NCBI GenBank assembly: GCA_930367215.1
Contig: OV884058.1
Location: forward strand, 103,687,802 to 103,751,801
DNA: 64,000 nucleotides
Origin: Pollenia angustigena
Lineage: Eukaryota; Arthropoda; Insecta; Diptera; Polleniidae
Direction of reading: 5' to 3'
Made by a program: the position numbers and the translations under genes. A model generated the notes under the pieces. That model searched no databases and was not told the origin of the DNA. It saw only the letters and a list, made by a program, of their open reading frames with translations. Numbering within the stretch: position 1 is the first letter of the stretch; each line of letters starts with the position of its first letter. Shown here piece by piece: positions 35,001-47,119 of this stretch.

Positions 35001-38000
35001 CAAGTATTTTTGTAATCGATACTTATCAACCGAGTACCAAGTAGTATCGGTAAAAAAATACTCGGTATCGGTTAAAAGTAATCGTTTAACTTTGGTATTG
35101 AAATTAATCAGCAGTAACGGTATCAAGAAACCGCTTGACCAGTAAACACTAGGGATGCCAATCCCGAATACCGAAAACCCGGAATTAAAATTAAGTCCCG
35201 AATCCCGGGGTTTGATACTAAAATCCCGAGATTTTAGGCTTAGTAAAAATTCAATATTAAATCATACTGGCCATGAATCTAATTTTTAACTGGTTACAAA
35301 AAAAGTCACAAGTGAATAAATGTTATATGCAATGCATTATGTACCACGATAACAAAATCAGATGGTGGGTCTTTTTTCTAAGTGGATGATAATAGAACTG
35401 CGCACACAAAATGCAAGTTGTGGAAAAAGGTGTTAACAACTTTAGGAGGTTCTACCAAAAGACTTTTGACACATAGTTTATTTTATTTTATTTTATTAGA
35501 TTAAAGGCTCAGTTAGCCGGGAGTAACAGTAACGTTGAAAATCAGCTGATTCATTTTGTTGTATGTAAAGCAATTAGAACGATTACAGTTAGCAGTAAGA
35601 TGTTACGTCTCAATCTGTAAGAAATAGATTGGTCTTACTTTTTTACGGTAAGGTTACTGTTACTATTACTCCCGGCTAACTGAACCTTAATACTTGCATA
35701 CATATAATTGAGATAAAATAAATTAAATATTGTCGTATAGCATATATGTAGTTATTTATTTACGATACCACCCAGAAGTGTTGAATGCGAATATTGGTTT
35801 CGCCGGCAGCATATGTATATTCTGGGGCCTTGAGTAATTCAAAGTCGATTTAGCCATATCCGTCTGTCCGTCTGTTGAAAACACGCTCACTTTCAAACAA
35901 CTCAAAAGAAATGAACAAACTTAGTGCCAAATTGCTTGTAGTTATCCTAAGCAGTTTGGGATTGAAATCCAGCAAAATCGGTTCAGTAGGACGAGAGCTA
36001 TGAATCAAAATGCGGAACCACCGCCTAAAAAAATTGATAATTTTGTTACAAAAAATAACATAAATGCTGGAACAAGTCACGGAATGAGATAAGATTTTGC
36101 AAAAAATTTGTTTTATTTGACTGAAATCACGCTGTGAAATTTCGTGAAGATCGGTACATAATTTACCCTAAGCCCCATATAAACACTACTCCCGGAAAAC
36201 AGTTTAGTACGCCTAAAACCGTAAAAAATAAAGCTAGCGTAACAAAATTTGGTACGTTGCAGTTTTTTAGGACTAGAAATAACATTGTGAAATTTCGTGA
36301 CGATCGGTCCATAATTTACCTTAGGCTCCATATAAACCCTACTACCGGAAAACAGTTAAGTACGCCTAAAACCGTAATTAATAACAAATCGTCACAGTTT
36401 AAGATAATAATAACATCATACAGATATTACTCCTTAAACATTCGAGCTGTCGGTGGAGGGTATCAAAGATTCGGCACAGCCGAATATAGCACTCTAACTT
36501 GTTTTGAATTAAGAATCCTTAATCCCGGGTCCACACCTATAAACCACATATCGTCAAGGTCCATTTCCTCAATTTCTGCCTATAGGAAGTCCATTATTAT
36601 CCCGCGATAGCGAACACCATTCACGATAATTGCTTGGCCGACCTCATTTTCGAAGACGCCGCCAGCCGCAGAACTAACTGGGGAGCATGCACATATATTT
36701 TCCATTTCCTACATCCCCGGTTTGCTGAAATTTAATTTCTTCGACCTTCTTAATATTATTTCCTTTTTTTAAAAAATTTTTTTTGAAAAATCCCTGAAGA
36801 AGCAAGCTATCCATTGAGATAGCGAAATATTGGATAAATTTTAAATATTCTTTATATAAAACGGACCTTGAGCTTGAGAAATTATTAAAAGGAAATAAAA
36901 TACATATTTACATTTAAGATAAATTCATAGTGACATTGTTGATTTCTGGAATAAAAGGTGAATGAAGGTTGTTATCCTGAACGTTCTATAAAATTTTGTT
37001 TCCTAAGATAAAAAAGATTTTTCGAAAGGAAATTGGTACTAGGTGGTAACTAAAAGTGGTCGCAATCTTTACACTTATCGATTTGCACAAAAATTCTAAT
37101 AGGTCGAAGTTCTTATTTTATTGTATAGTAATAAAAAACTAATAAGAACGTTTTTAAATGCTGCTTTCTATTCTTTTATCATACAAACCGATTCAAGTAC
37201 CGATACAAGTAACTAAGTATCGATACTTTTTTTCGATTCTAAGTAGGTATCGATACTTTACGAGCGATACCACATCGAGTAAAAGTATCGATACCTTAGA
37301 GGTATCGTTTCATCCCTATACTGGGGGGCTACTCTGTATTGCGATGCGAAAGAAAATGGTAGCAAATGTAGTGATTGGTACTTTTAATGCATTTGCGCAT
37401 CTTTTTTTTCATTTTCGCAAATCATCACTAATTTTTTTATTTAAATTTTCCAATTTCAATTTTTTTACATATTTGGATATTTTTTTAAGCCAAGCCAAGC
37501 TGTCTTTGATTTTTATTGCCAATTTGCTTTCCAAAATTTTTGTGAAAATGATATAAAGAACCAAGTTGGTTTAGCTTTCGCATCGCAATAGAAAGTAGCT
37601 CCCAAAAATCTTAATTTTATCCTGATTTTAAATCAATGAAAATAACTAGTCGAATTCAAAAAAGAAGTTAGCGAGGTACATAGTTAATCTTTTGTAGTTT
37701 ACACGATATCCGACTTGGAAAATTTAAATTTAAAATGTACCTTGGTCTAGTATTTTGCTAATAAAGGGTGTTTTTTTTTTTTTTAGTTGAAGTCACTGCT
37801 TCCTTTGAGCAACCATTTAACAGCTGATTGTTGCTTCTTGTTAATTTTGCTTTGAAATATTAGCTCTGTTTCTTTACTCTACTTTGCCAATTTGCACGAA
37901 AAGCGTTTCCGTAATTTTAATTTGTGTAAATGAGAGCGGATTTGAGAGAATAAGACTTCTTCTTGCACGAAAAGCGTTCCCGTAATTTTAATTTGTGTAA

Positions 38001-40713
38001 ATGAGAGCGGATTTGAGAGAATAAGACTTCTTCTTCTTCTTGCACGAAACAACCCAGGCTTTTTCTTCGTGCAAATTGTGTAAATTGTAAACAGCTGTAA
38101 AACATAAACAAAATAATGAAATGCAAATGAAAAAAATCATGAACCAAATTTTGGAAAAAGTGTTGTGTTTGTTTGGTTTAATTTTTGGTAAAACCATAGT
38201 ATAATAAGTACCAGGTAGGTTCATTAGAGAGAGTTGTCAAATTGTTTACACATGTAATGTCAAACAAGAGAAATAGAATAAAAAATAAAACAAATTACCG
38301 AATGACATACAGAAAAATTTTGTTTATTTAAAAAAAAGTAATATTATAAAGGACATAGACGTTATTCCTTTTACAGGAATAACAGATGGTTTAGCACAGG
38401 GCATCAAACGGGCACGTTTTGATTTTTGATTCAGATAAAAAAATCTGTGTTTTTAAAATGAAACGTACAGATTTTTTAATGTTTTCTTTATCAACACCGC
38501 ATGAATCACTCCACAATTTCGATTTATTTTCGGGACATGTATTAAATTGTACTTTTTTTTATTCAAAAGAACAATTGCATATGCAAAATTTTTTAGTCAA
38601 TTTTTTTGTCGGATTCAAAGAATTATTTTAGTAACTTTTTTATTTTAATTTTAAAATTTTTTTTTTTAATTTATTTTACTTTTTGGCATTTTCATTTGTT
38701 TGAAATAAATTTGACATTCTATGGGTTTTCTAATTGAGAACAAAATTTCTAATGACTATACCTTGTATTATTCTACCATGGGTAAAACTAGTTTATTTCT
38801 GCAGACAATATACAATTTTTCAAAAGTGACATAAACTTTTATTTTTTTGTAAAAACTATCAGTTTTTATATATAGTTTTTTCTGTTCCCGTACCAAAGTA
38901 TACATATTTATACCAAGTACATGCAAGCAAAGACTATAAATACTTACATATTTCTTAAGCCCCTGAATTCTAAATCCTTTTTCTCTTTCAGGCCTTCAAT
39001 ATCAATAAAGTTATTTATGTTGATAACACTGTCGTTAAACCAAGTCCACAACGTGTTCGCAACATACTAACGCTTGAGGAAAAGGTTGCTGTTATCAAGG
39101 CCTACGAACAGCGGCCCATGTACAAGAAAGTGGCGCGCATGTTCAATTGCGGTTGGGAACAAATCAAAAACATCGTCACAAATAGTGCAGGCATTATGGA
39201 ATTTTATCATGAAGCCAAAAGTAAAACTAAAATTGTGGAAACGGTAGAGGATGATCTGGAATTTGATTTGAAACAAAGGAAAATAAAATTTCTAGGAGAA
39301 TGTGTATACGAGTGCATTCAGCGTTTGCAGTATCATGCCAAATTGCCTATCACCGAGGAGCTAATAAGAAATAAGGCTTTAGAGTTTCAAGATGTTTTGC
39401 GAATACCGGAGTTTTTACCTAAAAAAAAGTGGATAAATTCGTTTAAGGCCACTTATAATATAACACTCTCTAACAAGCAGATCTCTATATCCACTAAACC
39501 CCAATATTCACTAGATGTCAAAGATATTATGACCTATTGTACCAAACGAAGAGCAAGCAAATCCTTTATAACAAAACTTAACAAACATGAAAGAAAAAAC
39601 CCCGAATATGAAGCGAAGCGGTTAAGAAAGTTGCATTTTTTGCAAGATGCTTTAAAAGAATATTTGCTGAGAGTTAAATTTCACCATAAATCTATGAAAT
39701 TGGATACAGCTTCACTGCGCCAAGTAGCCCGAGTATTTAATGAGATACTAAAGGTCCAGGACTTTGAACCGACAGCGAAATGGATAGAGAGATTTAGAAA
39801 AGAACATGATAACGAGGAGTGTCTGGCGAAAGCCAAAAGACCGCCCTTAAGTTTGGATTTCAAAGATATTTTAAGCTATTGCGGTCGAATGCAAAATAAA
39901 ACTAAAGAGACCTCCGTTACTTTGACACCCAAAGAAATGCCTGTACCAATGCGCATTATACCAAAATATCCAGGAAATAAAACCTCCGAATCTGGTTTGA
40001 AGTTTCAACAAAATCCAATTATCTATTTGGATGAGGAAGCTGGGGAAAAGGATGTTAAACCCGATATAGAAGAAATACGTTTAAATAGACCCCATATGGA
40101 ACAACCTCCTCCTTTGAAAATCCGTAAAATCGAATCGATTAACAACGATCCAGAATTACAGCGTAAGATTCCTGCTAATAAAGATGTACCTCAAGTCCCA
40201 TTAGTTACTATAAAGCAAGTGTTAGCCAAGAAGCCAGTTAAAGAAGAGGTCAAAGCACCAAATAAAACTATTATTTATGTACAAAAAGTGCAAACTAATC
40301 CGGTTAAAGAAAATCTAATACGTTTAACACCCCAGCCCACGAATGTCAGGGTAAAAGAAGAAATCTTGGAAGACAATAATTATATATTACCTACAAACAC
40401 TGTAATGGAAACATCCTCACCTCCTCAATTAAGAATACAGCATATACATCGACTAGTTTCACCCTCTGCGATTTCTCCATTTCCTCAACAAACTCCTCCT
40501 GTTCCCCAGCTTTTAACACATTCTTCTGAAGAAAATGTAGAATTACCTCGCCATGTTACTAGTTTTAAAGACGTTCTGCTGCTTCTGAAACCTTTAGAGG
40601 AATATGCAATGCTTAAAGAAAACTATCGTGCTATTGGTTTGATAACCCAACTGGAAGAGGTTTTAAAAAATGAACCAGAAGATAATACTGGCGATGAAGA
40701 GTTTATCGGTTAA
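32024..40713 (+). CDS. CENP-B/Psq-type helix-turn-helix protein with tandem Tc5-like modules
   Basis: Likely nuclear DNA-binding protein, possibly a domesticated pogo/Tigger-type transposase N-terminus. Exon 1 is 32024-32032 (Met-Ala-Gln) followed by donor GTGAGT. Intron 32033-38991 ends TTCTCTTTCAG. Exon 2 is 38992-40713. Phase 0; product 576 residues (MAQ-AFNINKVIYVDNT...). Residues 29-68 form a Psq/CENP-B N-terminal HTH (LTLEEKVAVIKAYEQ, VARMFNCGWEQIKNIV). Residues about 97-188 and 213-302 are two copies of a CENPB/Tc5-type module. Each has a basic lead, A..F..(I/V)L.(I/V)..F.P..KWI..F, and a closing SLD(V/F)KDI(M/L)(T/S)YC. The 300-500 region is Pro/Lys-rich and disordered-looking. A C-terminal helix block begins TSFKDVLLLLKPLEEY. 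There is no DDE catalytic domain, so it is not an active transposase. An ATG at 39118 would drop half the first HTH; the upstream exon is preferred because the frame stays open and is HTH-like from 38992. Confidence 0.86.
32358..33382. mobile_element. TA-duplicating element with CACAGAAAAAATTATT ends (in intron 1)
   Basis: Inverted ends CACAGAAAAAATTATT ... AATAATTTTTTCTGTG, flanked by TA (32356-32357, 33383-33384). Subterminal TCAAACAA(A/T) phrases are repeated at least ten times at the left and several times at the right. No transposase frame. The TA target suggests Tc1/mariner-type mobilisation. Shares the CACAGA.AAA start with the element at 58764. Confidence 0.75.
33425..34080 (-). pseudogene. 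mariner-family transposase relic, internally deleted (in intron 1)
   Basis: On the minus strand from 34066: MYTIEQRVKIVEAFEGSKWA (N-terminal HTH) and, after frame breaks, RNFFG-type sequence. It then jumps to FFENEVGQAVT (second catalytic block) fused in another frame to SCDLTPLDFFLWAYLK (third block with the D..DFFLWGYLK hallmark). The C-terminal DEQLADILFHT follows. The TGTTCAAAAATTATCGG end lies at 33425. Several internal deletions and stops; inactive. It lies antisense to the host gene. Confidence 0.8.
35505..35687. mobile_element. PIF/Harbinger-type MITE (AGGCTCAGTTAG family), TSD TAA
   Basis: Ends AGGCTCAGTTAGCCGGGAGT and ACTCCCGGCTAACTGAACCT; flanks TAA at 35502-35504 and 35688-35690. 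A longer member with the same AGGCTCAGTTAG start is at 45603-46353. Confidence 0.83.
36540..36665 (-). pseudogene. mariner transposase fragment
   Basis: The minus-strand frame reads FENEVGQAIIVNGVRYRGII, then MDFL, a stop and EIEEMDLDDMWFI. This is the central block of insect mariner transposases (FEN..GQAVTVNG.RYR, D.D.MWFQQDGA). It stops just before the catalytic QQDGA. Short, inactive, nested in the hAT-like element 34943-37318. Confidence 0.75.
37324..37603. mobile_element. inverted-repeat MITE, GGGRGCTACTYTSTATTGCG ends
   Basis: The 29-bp ends pair: GGGGGCTACTCTGTATTGCG at the left and CGCAATAGAAAGTAGCTCCC at the right, each continued by ATGCGAAAG or its complement. The interior contains CAAATTTT/AAAATTTT phrases. 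The hAT-like element 34943-37318 inserted exactly at its left edge and copied part of it in its target duplication. No clear TSD. Confidence 0.75.
37894..38045. repeat. 71-bp direct tandem duplication
   Basis: Units start GCACGAAAAGCGTT at 37894 and 37965 and run through GAGAGCGGATTTGAGAGAA and GACTTCTTCTT. The second unit has one extra TTC triplet set. A partial third GCACGAA follows at 38041. Located 950 bp before the splice acceptor of the CENP-B-like gene. Confidence 0.85.
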
Positions 40714-41761
40714 GCCGATTAGTTTTAACAAAGATTACATTGTTTTAAATGTATTTATATAAATATATACCTACATATATATTTTTTAATAAAAGAAAAT
40801 TGAATTTAAACCAAAAATTAACTATAAATAATAAAAAGAATTGGAAAATAAAATTTTTGAATTCAACGTTTAATTTACATTTTTACACGTTTAACTTTAT
40901 ATCCCATCGATTTACCACAAGCAAATTCATGTAAACGTTGGTGAAAATACTACAAGAAATACAACACCAAAAATACAACATTTGGGGGATTCACAAGGTG
41001 TGCGCTATCATATCGTCATAATGTCATAAATAATATTTTACAGTTTTTTAAGAAAAATATTGTGTTTTCAACAAAATAAAAATTTTAACGCTGTGTTCAT
41101 GGATTCGTCAAACCGGACAGTAGAAATCTAAATTATAGGCGGTTGCCCAAAGAAGTCATATATGTCTTGTAATTATTTTAAGACATACATATGACTTTAC
41201 AACTTTATAACTACCTTTGTCTTCAAGTTTTACGGCGTTCCCTTACTACGAAGCTGGTTTGTAAGGGAAAATACTTAAAAATAACTGCATCAGTGTGTAA
41301 AGCTGATCATTACATCTAACAATTTTTATATGCTTTATGTGTCATAAATGTATTGCTTCAAAGAGTGAACTCGCCATATAAAATTCATGTCTTCCTTACA
41401 AACCTGCTTCGATCGAAGCTCCATTTTTTATTGGGTAAAGACTTCAATAAAAATGTATTTAAAAGAAAAAATACATTGCATCCTGGGTCACAAGGCCCAA
41501 CATAACCTTTAAACCATAACAGCACTTATAAAAAGTTGTGCGCTTAATACGAGTTTTTGTACATTTTTTAAATATTGTTGGCTATTCTTGAAAACGCGTC
41601 GAAAAAGTGAAAATTTTTATAAAAAAAAAAATTATTTTTGTTTACCATACATTTCTAAAATGGAATAAGCGTGAGAATTTTAACGGTAAATTGTGTGAAC
41701 GATAGAATTACAAACTTTTCAGTTTCTTATTGCCTATTTATTTTTTGTTTTTAAATTATGA
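40714..41761. other. 3' flank of the CENP-B-like gene
   Basis: The first ~140 bases are the probable 3' UTR. Beyond that the sequence is AT-rich with no gene or element I can delimit. Confidence 0.45.
40847..40852 (+). promoter_or_regulatory. candidate polyadenylation signal of the CENP-B-like gene
   Basis: AATAAA about 135 bases after the stop codon at 40711-40713. A weaker AATAAAA lies at 40788. Position is plausible, but the motif is frequent in this sequence. Confidence 0.4.
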
Positions 41762-42026
41762 CCCTTATTATGTAAAACGCAACGCCAAAGAATTACATTG
41801 AAAGCAAAACAAATTCATTAATATTTTGTAATTTTGTTGTTGCTTTCTACAAAAATTCATGTACCGTTTCAATATTTTCAACGCCACAAGTAATGAGGCG
41901 CTTGAAATTTTAAAACGCAAAAAGAATTTATGTAGAAAGCAACAACAAAATTACAAAATATTTATGACTTTGTTTTTGCTTTCAATGTAATTCTTTAGCG
42001 TAACGTTGCGAATTATATAATTAGGG
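41762..42026. mobile_element. inverted-repeat MITE with CCCTWATTATR ends
   Basis: The arms pair over about 100 bp, including AAAGAATTACATTGAAAGC with its complement and GTAATTTTGTTGTTGCTTTC with GAAAGCAACAACAAAATTAC. Ends are CCCTTATTATGTAAAACGC and the complement of CCCTAATTATATAATTCGC. The small loop includes CAACGCCACAAGTAATGAGG. Target duplication unclear. Confidence 0.78.
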
Positions 42027-42044
42027 CCTATGATTCTTACTACA

Positions 42045-42160
42045 CCATTTCCAATTGTATTTCAGAATTTTCTAACTATATTTCAGAAATTTTCAATTTA
42101 ACTTTAAAAATTTCCAATTGTAACTTCTGAAACTGTCCAATTGTATTTCAGAAATTGATG
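42045..42160. repeat. short tandem repeat of CCAATTGTATTTCAGAAATT
   Basis: About four imperfect ~30-bp units alternating TTTCCAATTGTA and TTTCAGAA(A)TT. Low-complexity, non-coding. Confidence 0.6.
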
Positions 42161-42996
42161 TTTTTATAGCTTAAATTGCAAGTGGACGATAGCAATTTGT
42201 CTGAGCCGCCATTTACTACAAGCATCTACCGTTTACTGATTCAGGGTTACCGGCACATATTCAGGGAAATGAGCGATTTGTACAGTTGCTTACCAATGTT
42301 TCCCACGTGCAATAGAATATACATAATCGAGATGATATTTTGGCAGTTACTATTAAAAGCCGCAACAGAATACCAGGAATTAATAGTAAAAAAGATATTG
42401 TATGTAAATTGCAGCTATAGGCCGAAACTAAATTTATTTACCCCCGGCTTGGACAGTATTTTTTTTTATCAATTTTTTATTTTTAATTTAATCGGTTTCT
42501 TTTTTTAAGTTGTGAATTTTCCAAAAAATTGCGTTTTAATCAAAAATAGAATAATAATAAAAATATTTATTTTTTTTATTTTCAGTTTTTGCTTAAATTT
42601 TATTTAAGCTACGTTCACAATCAAAAAAACAATTTCGTTTTTTCTTCTATCTTTTTTCTTCCCGAAGTATTTCATATATGTTTCTTTCATTTTTAGAACA
42701 AAAATGTAACTAAAATTTTTTTAAAAATGTAACTTAAGTTGAGTTATTTAGAACTTCAGCAACATTTTGTATGAAATTGTTTCTGACGTTTAAAATAATT
42801 TTATTTAGTTTTGAATGAAAATAAAAATAAATGCATAATATTGTTGTGGCTAAAATTTGCAAATGGTTTCTTGATGCAAAATGAGTGTAGTTACAAAAGA
42901 AATTGTTGCTATGTTATGAACACCAAGTGAAAATGTTTTGTGAACGAAGCGTTAAAGAAATTTTCGTTTAATTAAGTTTGGAGTAATCAATTCTAT

Positions 42997-43216
42997 GGCC
43001 ATTTGACAAAACATCTTAAGTCAAAATTAAAAAGTTGAAAAAATGGTGTTAATCGTACGAATTTTCATTAAAAAACATTTTTGCTTACGTTTTTAAAATT
43101 TTGTATTATGAACAAAATTTTTCTTAAATTTCGGTTTATTTTTTTTTTAACAAAACGGCTTTTTTCACCGAGTTTTTTTTAAAAATCTTTTTTGCTCTCT
43201 TAAGCAAAATGCCGCA
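42997..43216. repeat. inverted-repeat MITE, third TGACAAAACATCTTAAG copy
   Basis: Left TGGCCATTTGACAAAACATC, right CTCTTAAGCAAAATGCCGCA. It contains TCACCGAGTTTTTTTTAAAA, as in the copies at 12849-13285. More diverged at its right end. Confidence 0.65.
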
Positions 43217-43295
43217 GAATTATTTTATTTTAATCAACTTTGAATTAAAATTTAGTTTAATTATTTTATTTAACTTTTGCGTATCAAAATTGTAC

Positions 43296-43884
43296 AGTAC
43301 TTTTCGCTTTTAGTCACATCCTTTAGTTGCAACCATAACGTGGACTATATCGCTAATGTGACTATAAGGCTAATTCACATATATGCCACTATGACCCATA
43401 TAACCGAATTCGAATATAATCAAGGTATGTGAATAAAGGAAATACAAAATTCATATAAACTACACCGACATTAGGCGTATGGTTTTACAACAGAGTTGCA
43501 TACTGTATAAAAAAAATAGTTAAAATAATAACAAGAAATTTCATAGCTGATACCAACGGCAAAAACTAATTTTTTACGAGTAGAGAGTTGATGACAAAAA
43601 TTAAATGATTTAATTCATTCTTTCTTCGGATGGATTTTTGATTCGAAAACAAAAAAGAACTTTGTAAATTTTGCTAATGTGACTATAACGCCTTTAATTT
43701 GCTTTAGTTTTCCCTTTGATGACTGTTGATTGATGGCATATAAGGCAAATGTGCTTATATCGCTAAATGCACTATAAAGTTAATATTTTATATTAAATTA
43801 GTTTATAGCGGCAAAATAAACAGATAAAATGGACTATATCGCTAATGTGACTATAAGCGTTGTGACTATAAACGAAAAGTACTG
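43296..43884. mobile_element. Tc1/mariner-type MITE, TSD TA, with repeated internal motif
   Basis: Ends CAGTACTTTTCGCTTTTAGT and ATAAACGAAAAGTACTG; TA at 43294-43295 and 43885-43886. The motif ATATCGCTAATGTGACTATA or a close variant occurs at about 43347, 43672, 43760 and 43837, in one orientation. 589 bp, non-coding. Confidence 0.8.
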
Positions 43885-43886
43885 TA

Positions 43887-45602
43887 ACAGTTTTAGGTTT
43901 CTTATCAGCTTGACTATGATTATTTTGACACAAACCTCTCAACCCATTATTGATGTACACATTTTTCTAAAAATGAGCACAGATATATAAAGCTAAGAAA
44001 ATTTCCTTTTAAACATGTCCTCTTTCAGCGATACAGGCCAACTATTCACCAATTGCAATAAATATTTCCAAAAAAGTATTATTTTTTTCAGATTTTCTGA
44101 GCACCAAACTTTCAAGTCAAAAACCGGAAGCTCGATTTTGATTTTCGAACCATGGTTTCTTTAGGAAAAGTTCTTAGAATTTTGCGTAGATTACGATTTT
44201 GCTATACGCTTGGTGGGCAAAAAAATTTACCCACCCTAATGTACACTCAAAATATTTATACTCTTAGCGTACATATGTGTGTAAAGAACATTAAACCAAA
44301 ATGTTTTTTTAAGTAATTTTATTTTTCATATTTTGCACTTATCGGTGTTACGAAAACATTTGCAGGAATATAATGTTCTTAATTTTTTGTTATATGATTA
44401 CACTGTGCTCGAAATTGACACTTTTTTTTAGACAAGCCGATCACGTGGCGTTTAAGCATAATTCGGGTACGCTGAATCCAATGGTGCCCACCGTTTTTTT
44501 GGGTAAGCTTTTGTTTTCGAGATATACCGTAATTTCGAAAATGGAGCAGGTTGCACAACATATATTCGCGTAACTCAAAAACGGTTTAGTTTATTGAAAT
44601 TACTAAAAACAAAAACGAAATTCCGCAATAAAATTTCCTTTAAGAAAAGTAAAACTTTTGTTTAATATGAGCCCCTAGATGGGTCAAATGTATGACCAAC
44701 CCCTCTTTATTTTTCATCTCAATTATTTATTTCTAACTCCCATATTAAATGTTCAATGCAGACTAGAAATATATTGAAAAAATGTCCCATAAATGCCCAG
44801 AAATCGCCCCAAGTAAGATAAAATATATGACTTGCCCCTTATATGAAATGTATAACTTTATCGACTACTCTCTGAACATTAATATCATAAAAAGCAATGT
44901 CATACTATATTTAAATCAATAATGTTTATTCTATTCTTTCATTCTTTGCTTAAATAAATAAATTATTATCAGGTATGTGATGAAAATCGATTTTAAAAAC
45001 GAAACGATTTGAAACCGAAAATATCGTTTTCCTTTTATTTTAAGTCTTTATACTTTTAAATTTTATATAATAAACGTTAACTGAAAGCGTATTCTGAACG
45101 AAAATTTAAGACTATAATTCAGAAATGGATTTTAAAACCCCTCGAAATTCATCAAACCTTTTAAAAACGGTCGTTTTGAAATTGATCGATTTCCACCACA
45201 TACCTGTATGTGAGGAATTTGTCCATAGACCTAAATGAAATAAATAAAAAATTGTATCTCCACTTTTAAGGGGGGCTCCCATACAAATAATGCGTTGTAT
45301 GAAATTCTTAAATGAATTAAAATTTTTCAACTTTTGTGAATCAAATTCAAATTTCTTTAAATTACAGTATTTTAAATAAAATTACCTGCTACCTTTTGCG
45401 GCCCAAAATAACCGTAAAAAATGGTTATTACCGTAAGGTTAACATCACTGTATTCATATATAAAAAGCAATTTTTTCTCACACACGATAAAAAAAAATTT
45501 GATACGAGTATGAATCACTGTTGGGATCTGGAAATTCTTAAATTGTACCGTCTCAATCAGTGATGTTAACTTTTATTTTTTCATTACCGTACGGCCCCCT
45601 AA
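43887..45602. other. spacer with element fragments
   Basis: TTTGCACTTATCGGTGTTACGAAAACATTT at 44333-44362 recurs near 46768-46794. 45513-45557 is the truncated end CACTGTTGGGATC...TTAAATTGTACC of the 4534-type hAT-like family, cut by CAGTGATGTTAAC at 45558. GTTAACATCACTG at 45440-45452 is the inverted end of that second family. No gene is recognised. Confidence 0.55.
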
Positions 45603-46353
45603 AGGCTCAGTTAGGCGAACGTTGCTGTACCCGTAATGTACCGCACCGTACTGTAAGCACGTTGGTGCACTTATAGAACGTTTAAAAACGTGTCATATGT
45701 TTTCCCATACACACACAAAAAGCAATAGTATACATGAAACAAAACACACAGTGATGGGAATCAAAAATGCTCAAATGGTGACCGTTGTGCAGAAAATGTA
45801 CCACGTGATGTAAATGGTATTAAAACAGTTTTTTGGGTATGTAACAAATTTTAATAATTCAATATTTTTATTATAGATTTACAATAAATAAATTTGTATT
45901 TTAGCATGTATAAATTTTAAGCATACATATATTGTAAATGTGCATACACCAAACAAGGTTTTGATACCACTTAAAGTCTTATATATGTTTCACATTTCCA
46001 TTGTATGTGTATATGCATTTGTTTATTTTAAACATCTAAACATATGTTTATTTTTATATTTGGAAATATGTTGTATTGTAAGTTGTTTTGTCGCAATTCC
46101 ATAGATATACTAAAAAAAGTTAAAAAAAAAGAGCAAAATTACCCGCATTCAATGTAACATACAAGCCGCCCATCACTGTCTTACAAATGTCACGTAACAA
46201 CGGCATGAAATTCTATTTTATACAGATTGGTACGTTGCAACTACGGTACATTGCATTTCGGTAAGCTTTTGTATTGGTTTTCATATAACAAAAAGCGAAC
46301 AGCTGATTGATACAGTACAGATACGGTACAGCAACGTTCGCCTAACTGAGCCT
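45603..46353. mobile_element. PIF/Harbinger-type element (AGGCTCAGTTAG family), TSD TAA
   Basis: Ends AGGCTCAGTTAGGCGAACGT and ACGTTCGCCTAACTGAGCCT; flanks TAA at 45600-45602 and 46354-46356. Subterminal GGTACA/TGTACC phrases. 751 bp, so longer than its relative at 35505-35687, but without a transposase. Confidence 0.84.
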
Positions 46354-47119
46354 TAAAAATTACCTTTTTTGAGAAGAAATTACCGTACGCAAAGATTTTA
46401 AATTAAAACATTAATGTGCTGTTCCAATCAACCAAAAATTTAAAAAAAGCACTCAGTCCATCGCCTGTCATATTTGTTAACAGCACATAAGAGCATAATT
46501 TATAAACCATTTATTTAAATTTTAAATGTGTTTTAAGAAAAATTTGAATGTAAATTTTTGTCTTAAAATACATTTTTAACCAAAATTATTGTATTTTTTA
46601 TGAATAAAGTACTTAAATTCGAAAACTATAGTTAAATTTATAACATTGCCGCTACTTCATATGTTTAAGAATTGTTCATTTTTAAACAAACAACACCCTT
46701 GTTCTGCGATATTAAAATTAAAAATAATATTAATAATATACAAGAGTTATTACATTTTTCTTATTTTGCACTTATCGGTGTAACGAAAACATTTATAGAG
46801 TTAATTGTCTAAATACCACTAGTACAATTAATTACTAGAACAATAAGTACTATTGCTAACGAGATTAGAGTCTTTATATAAAAATACAAGTGCATATGAG
46901 TACCCAGCAAAAACTTGGTAACGACTTGCCATTACTGAACAACTTACTTTTCAATGACTACTGACATATAATCTGATACCTAAGTACTTGCGTATGAGTT
47001 GATTAACGAAATTTATAATTCATTCATAATAAAATGCATCTACGGTTTAATTTTTTTCAAATCTAATACAAATTGGTTTTAAATATTTATTCTTACAATT
47101 TGTTTTTTTTTTTTTATTA

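Larger units (their letters stand above)
34943..37318. mobile_element. hAT-like element in intron 1, TSD TACTGGGG
   Basis: Left TAGGGATGAAACGATACGAG, right GGTATCGTTTCATCCCTA; TACTGGGG at 34935-34942 and 37319-37326. Subterminal ATCGATACTT/AAGTATCGAT phrases are abundant in both arms. The 2376 bp include a MITE (35505-35687), a TATACCC-related repeat (about 35850-36510), a mariner fragment (36540-36665) and a further hAT-like end TAGGGATGCCAATCCCGAA at 35152. No transposase. Confidence 0.87.

Noticed and set aside
34937..37320. CRISPR-like repetition of ATCGATAC motifs
   Set aside because: Irregular spacing, both orientations and clear transposon ends; subterminal repeats of a hAT-like element in a eukaryotic genome.
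42176..42508. 110-codon plus-strand open frame
   Set aside because: No domain, no codon-usage contrast with flanks, no splice or poly(A) context; a chance frame.
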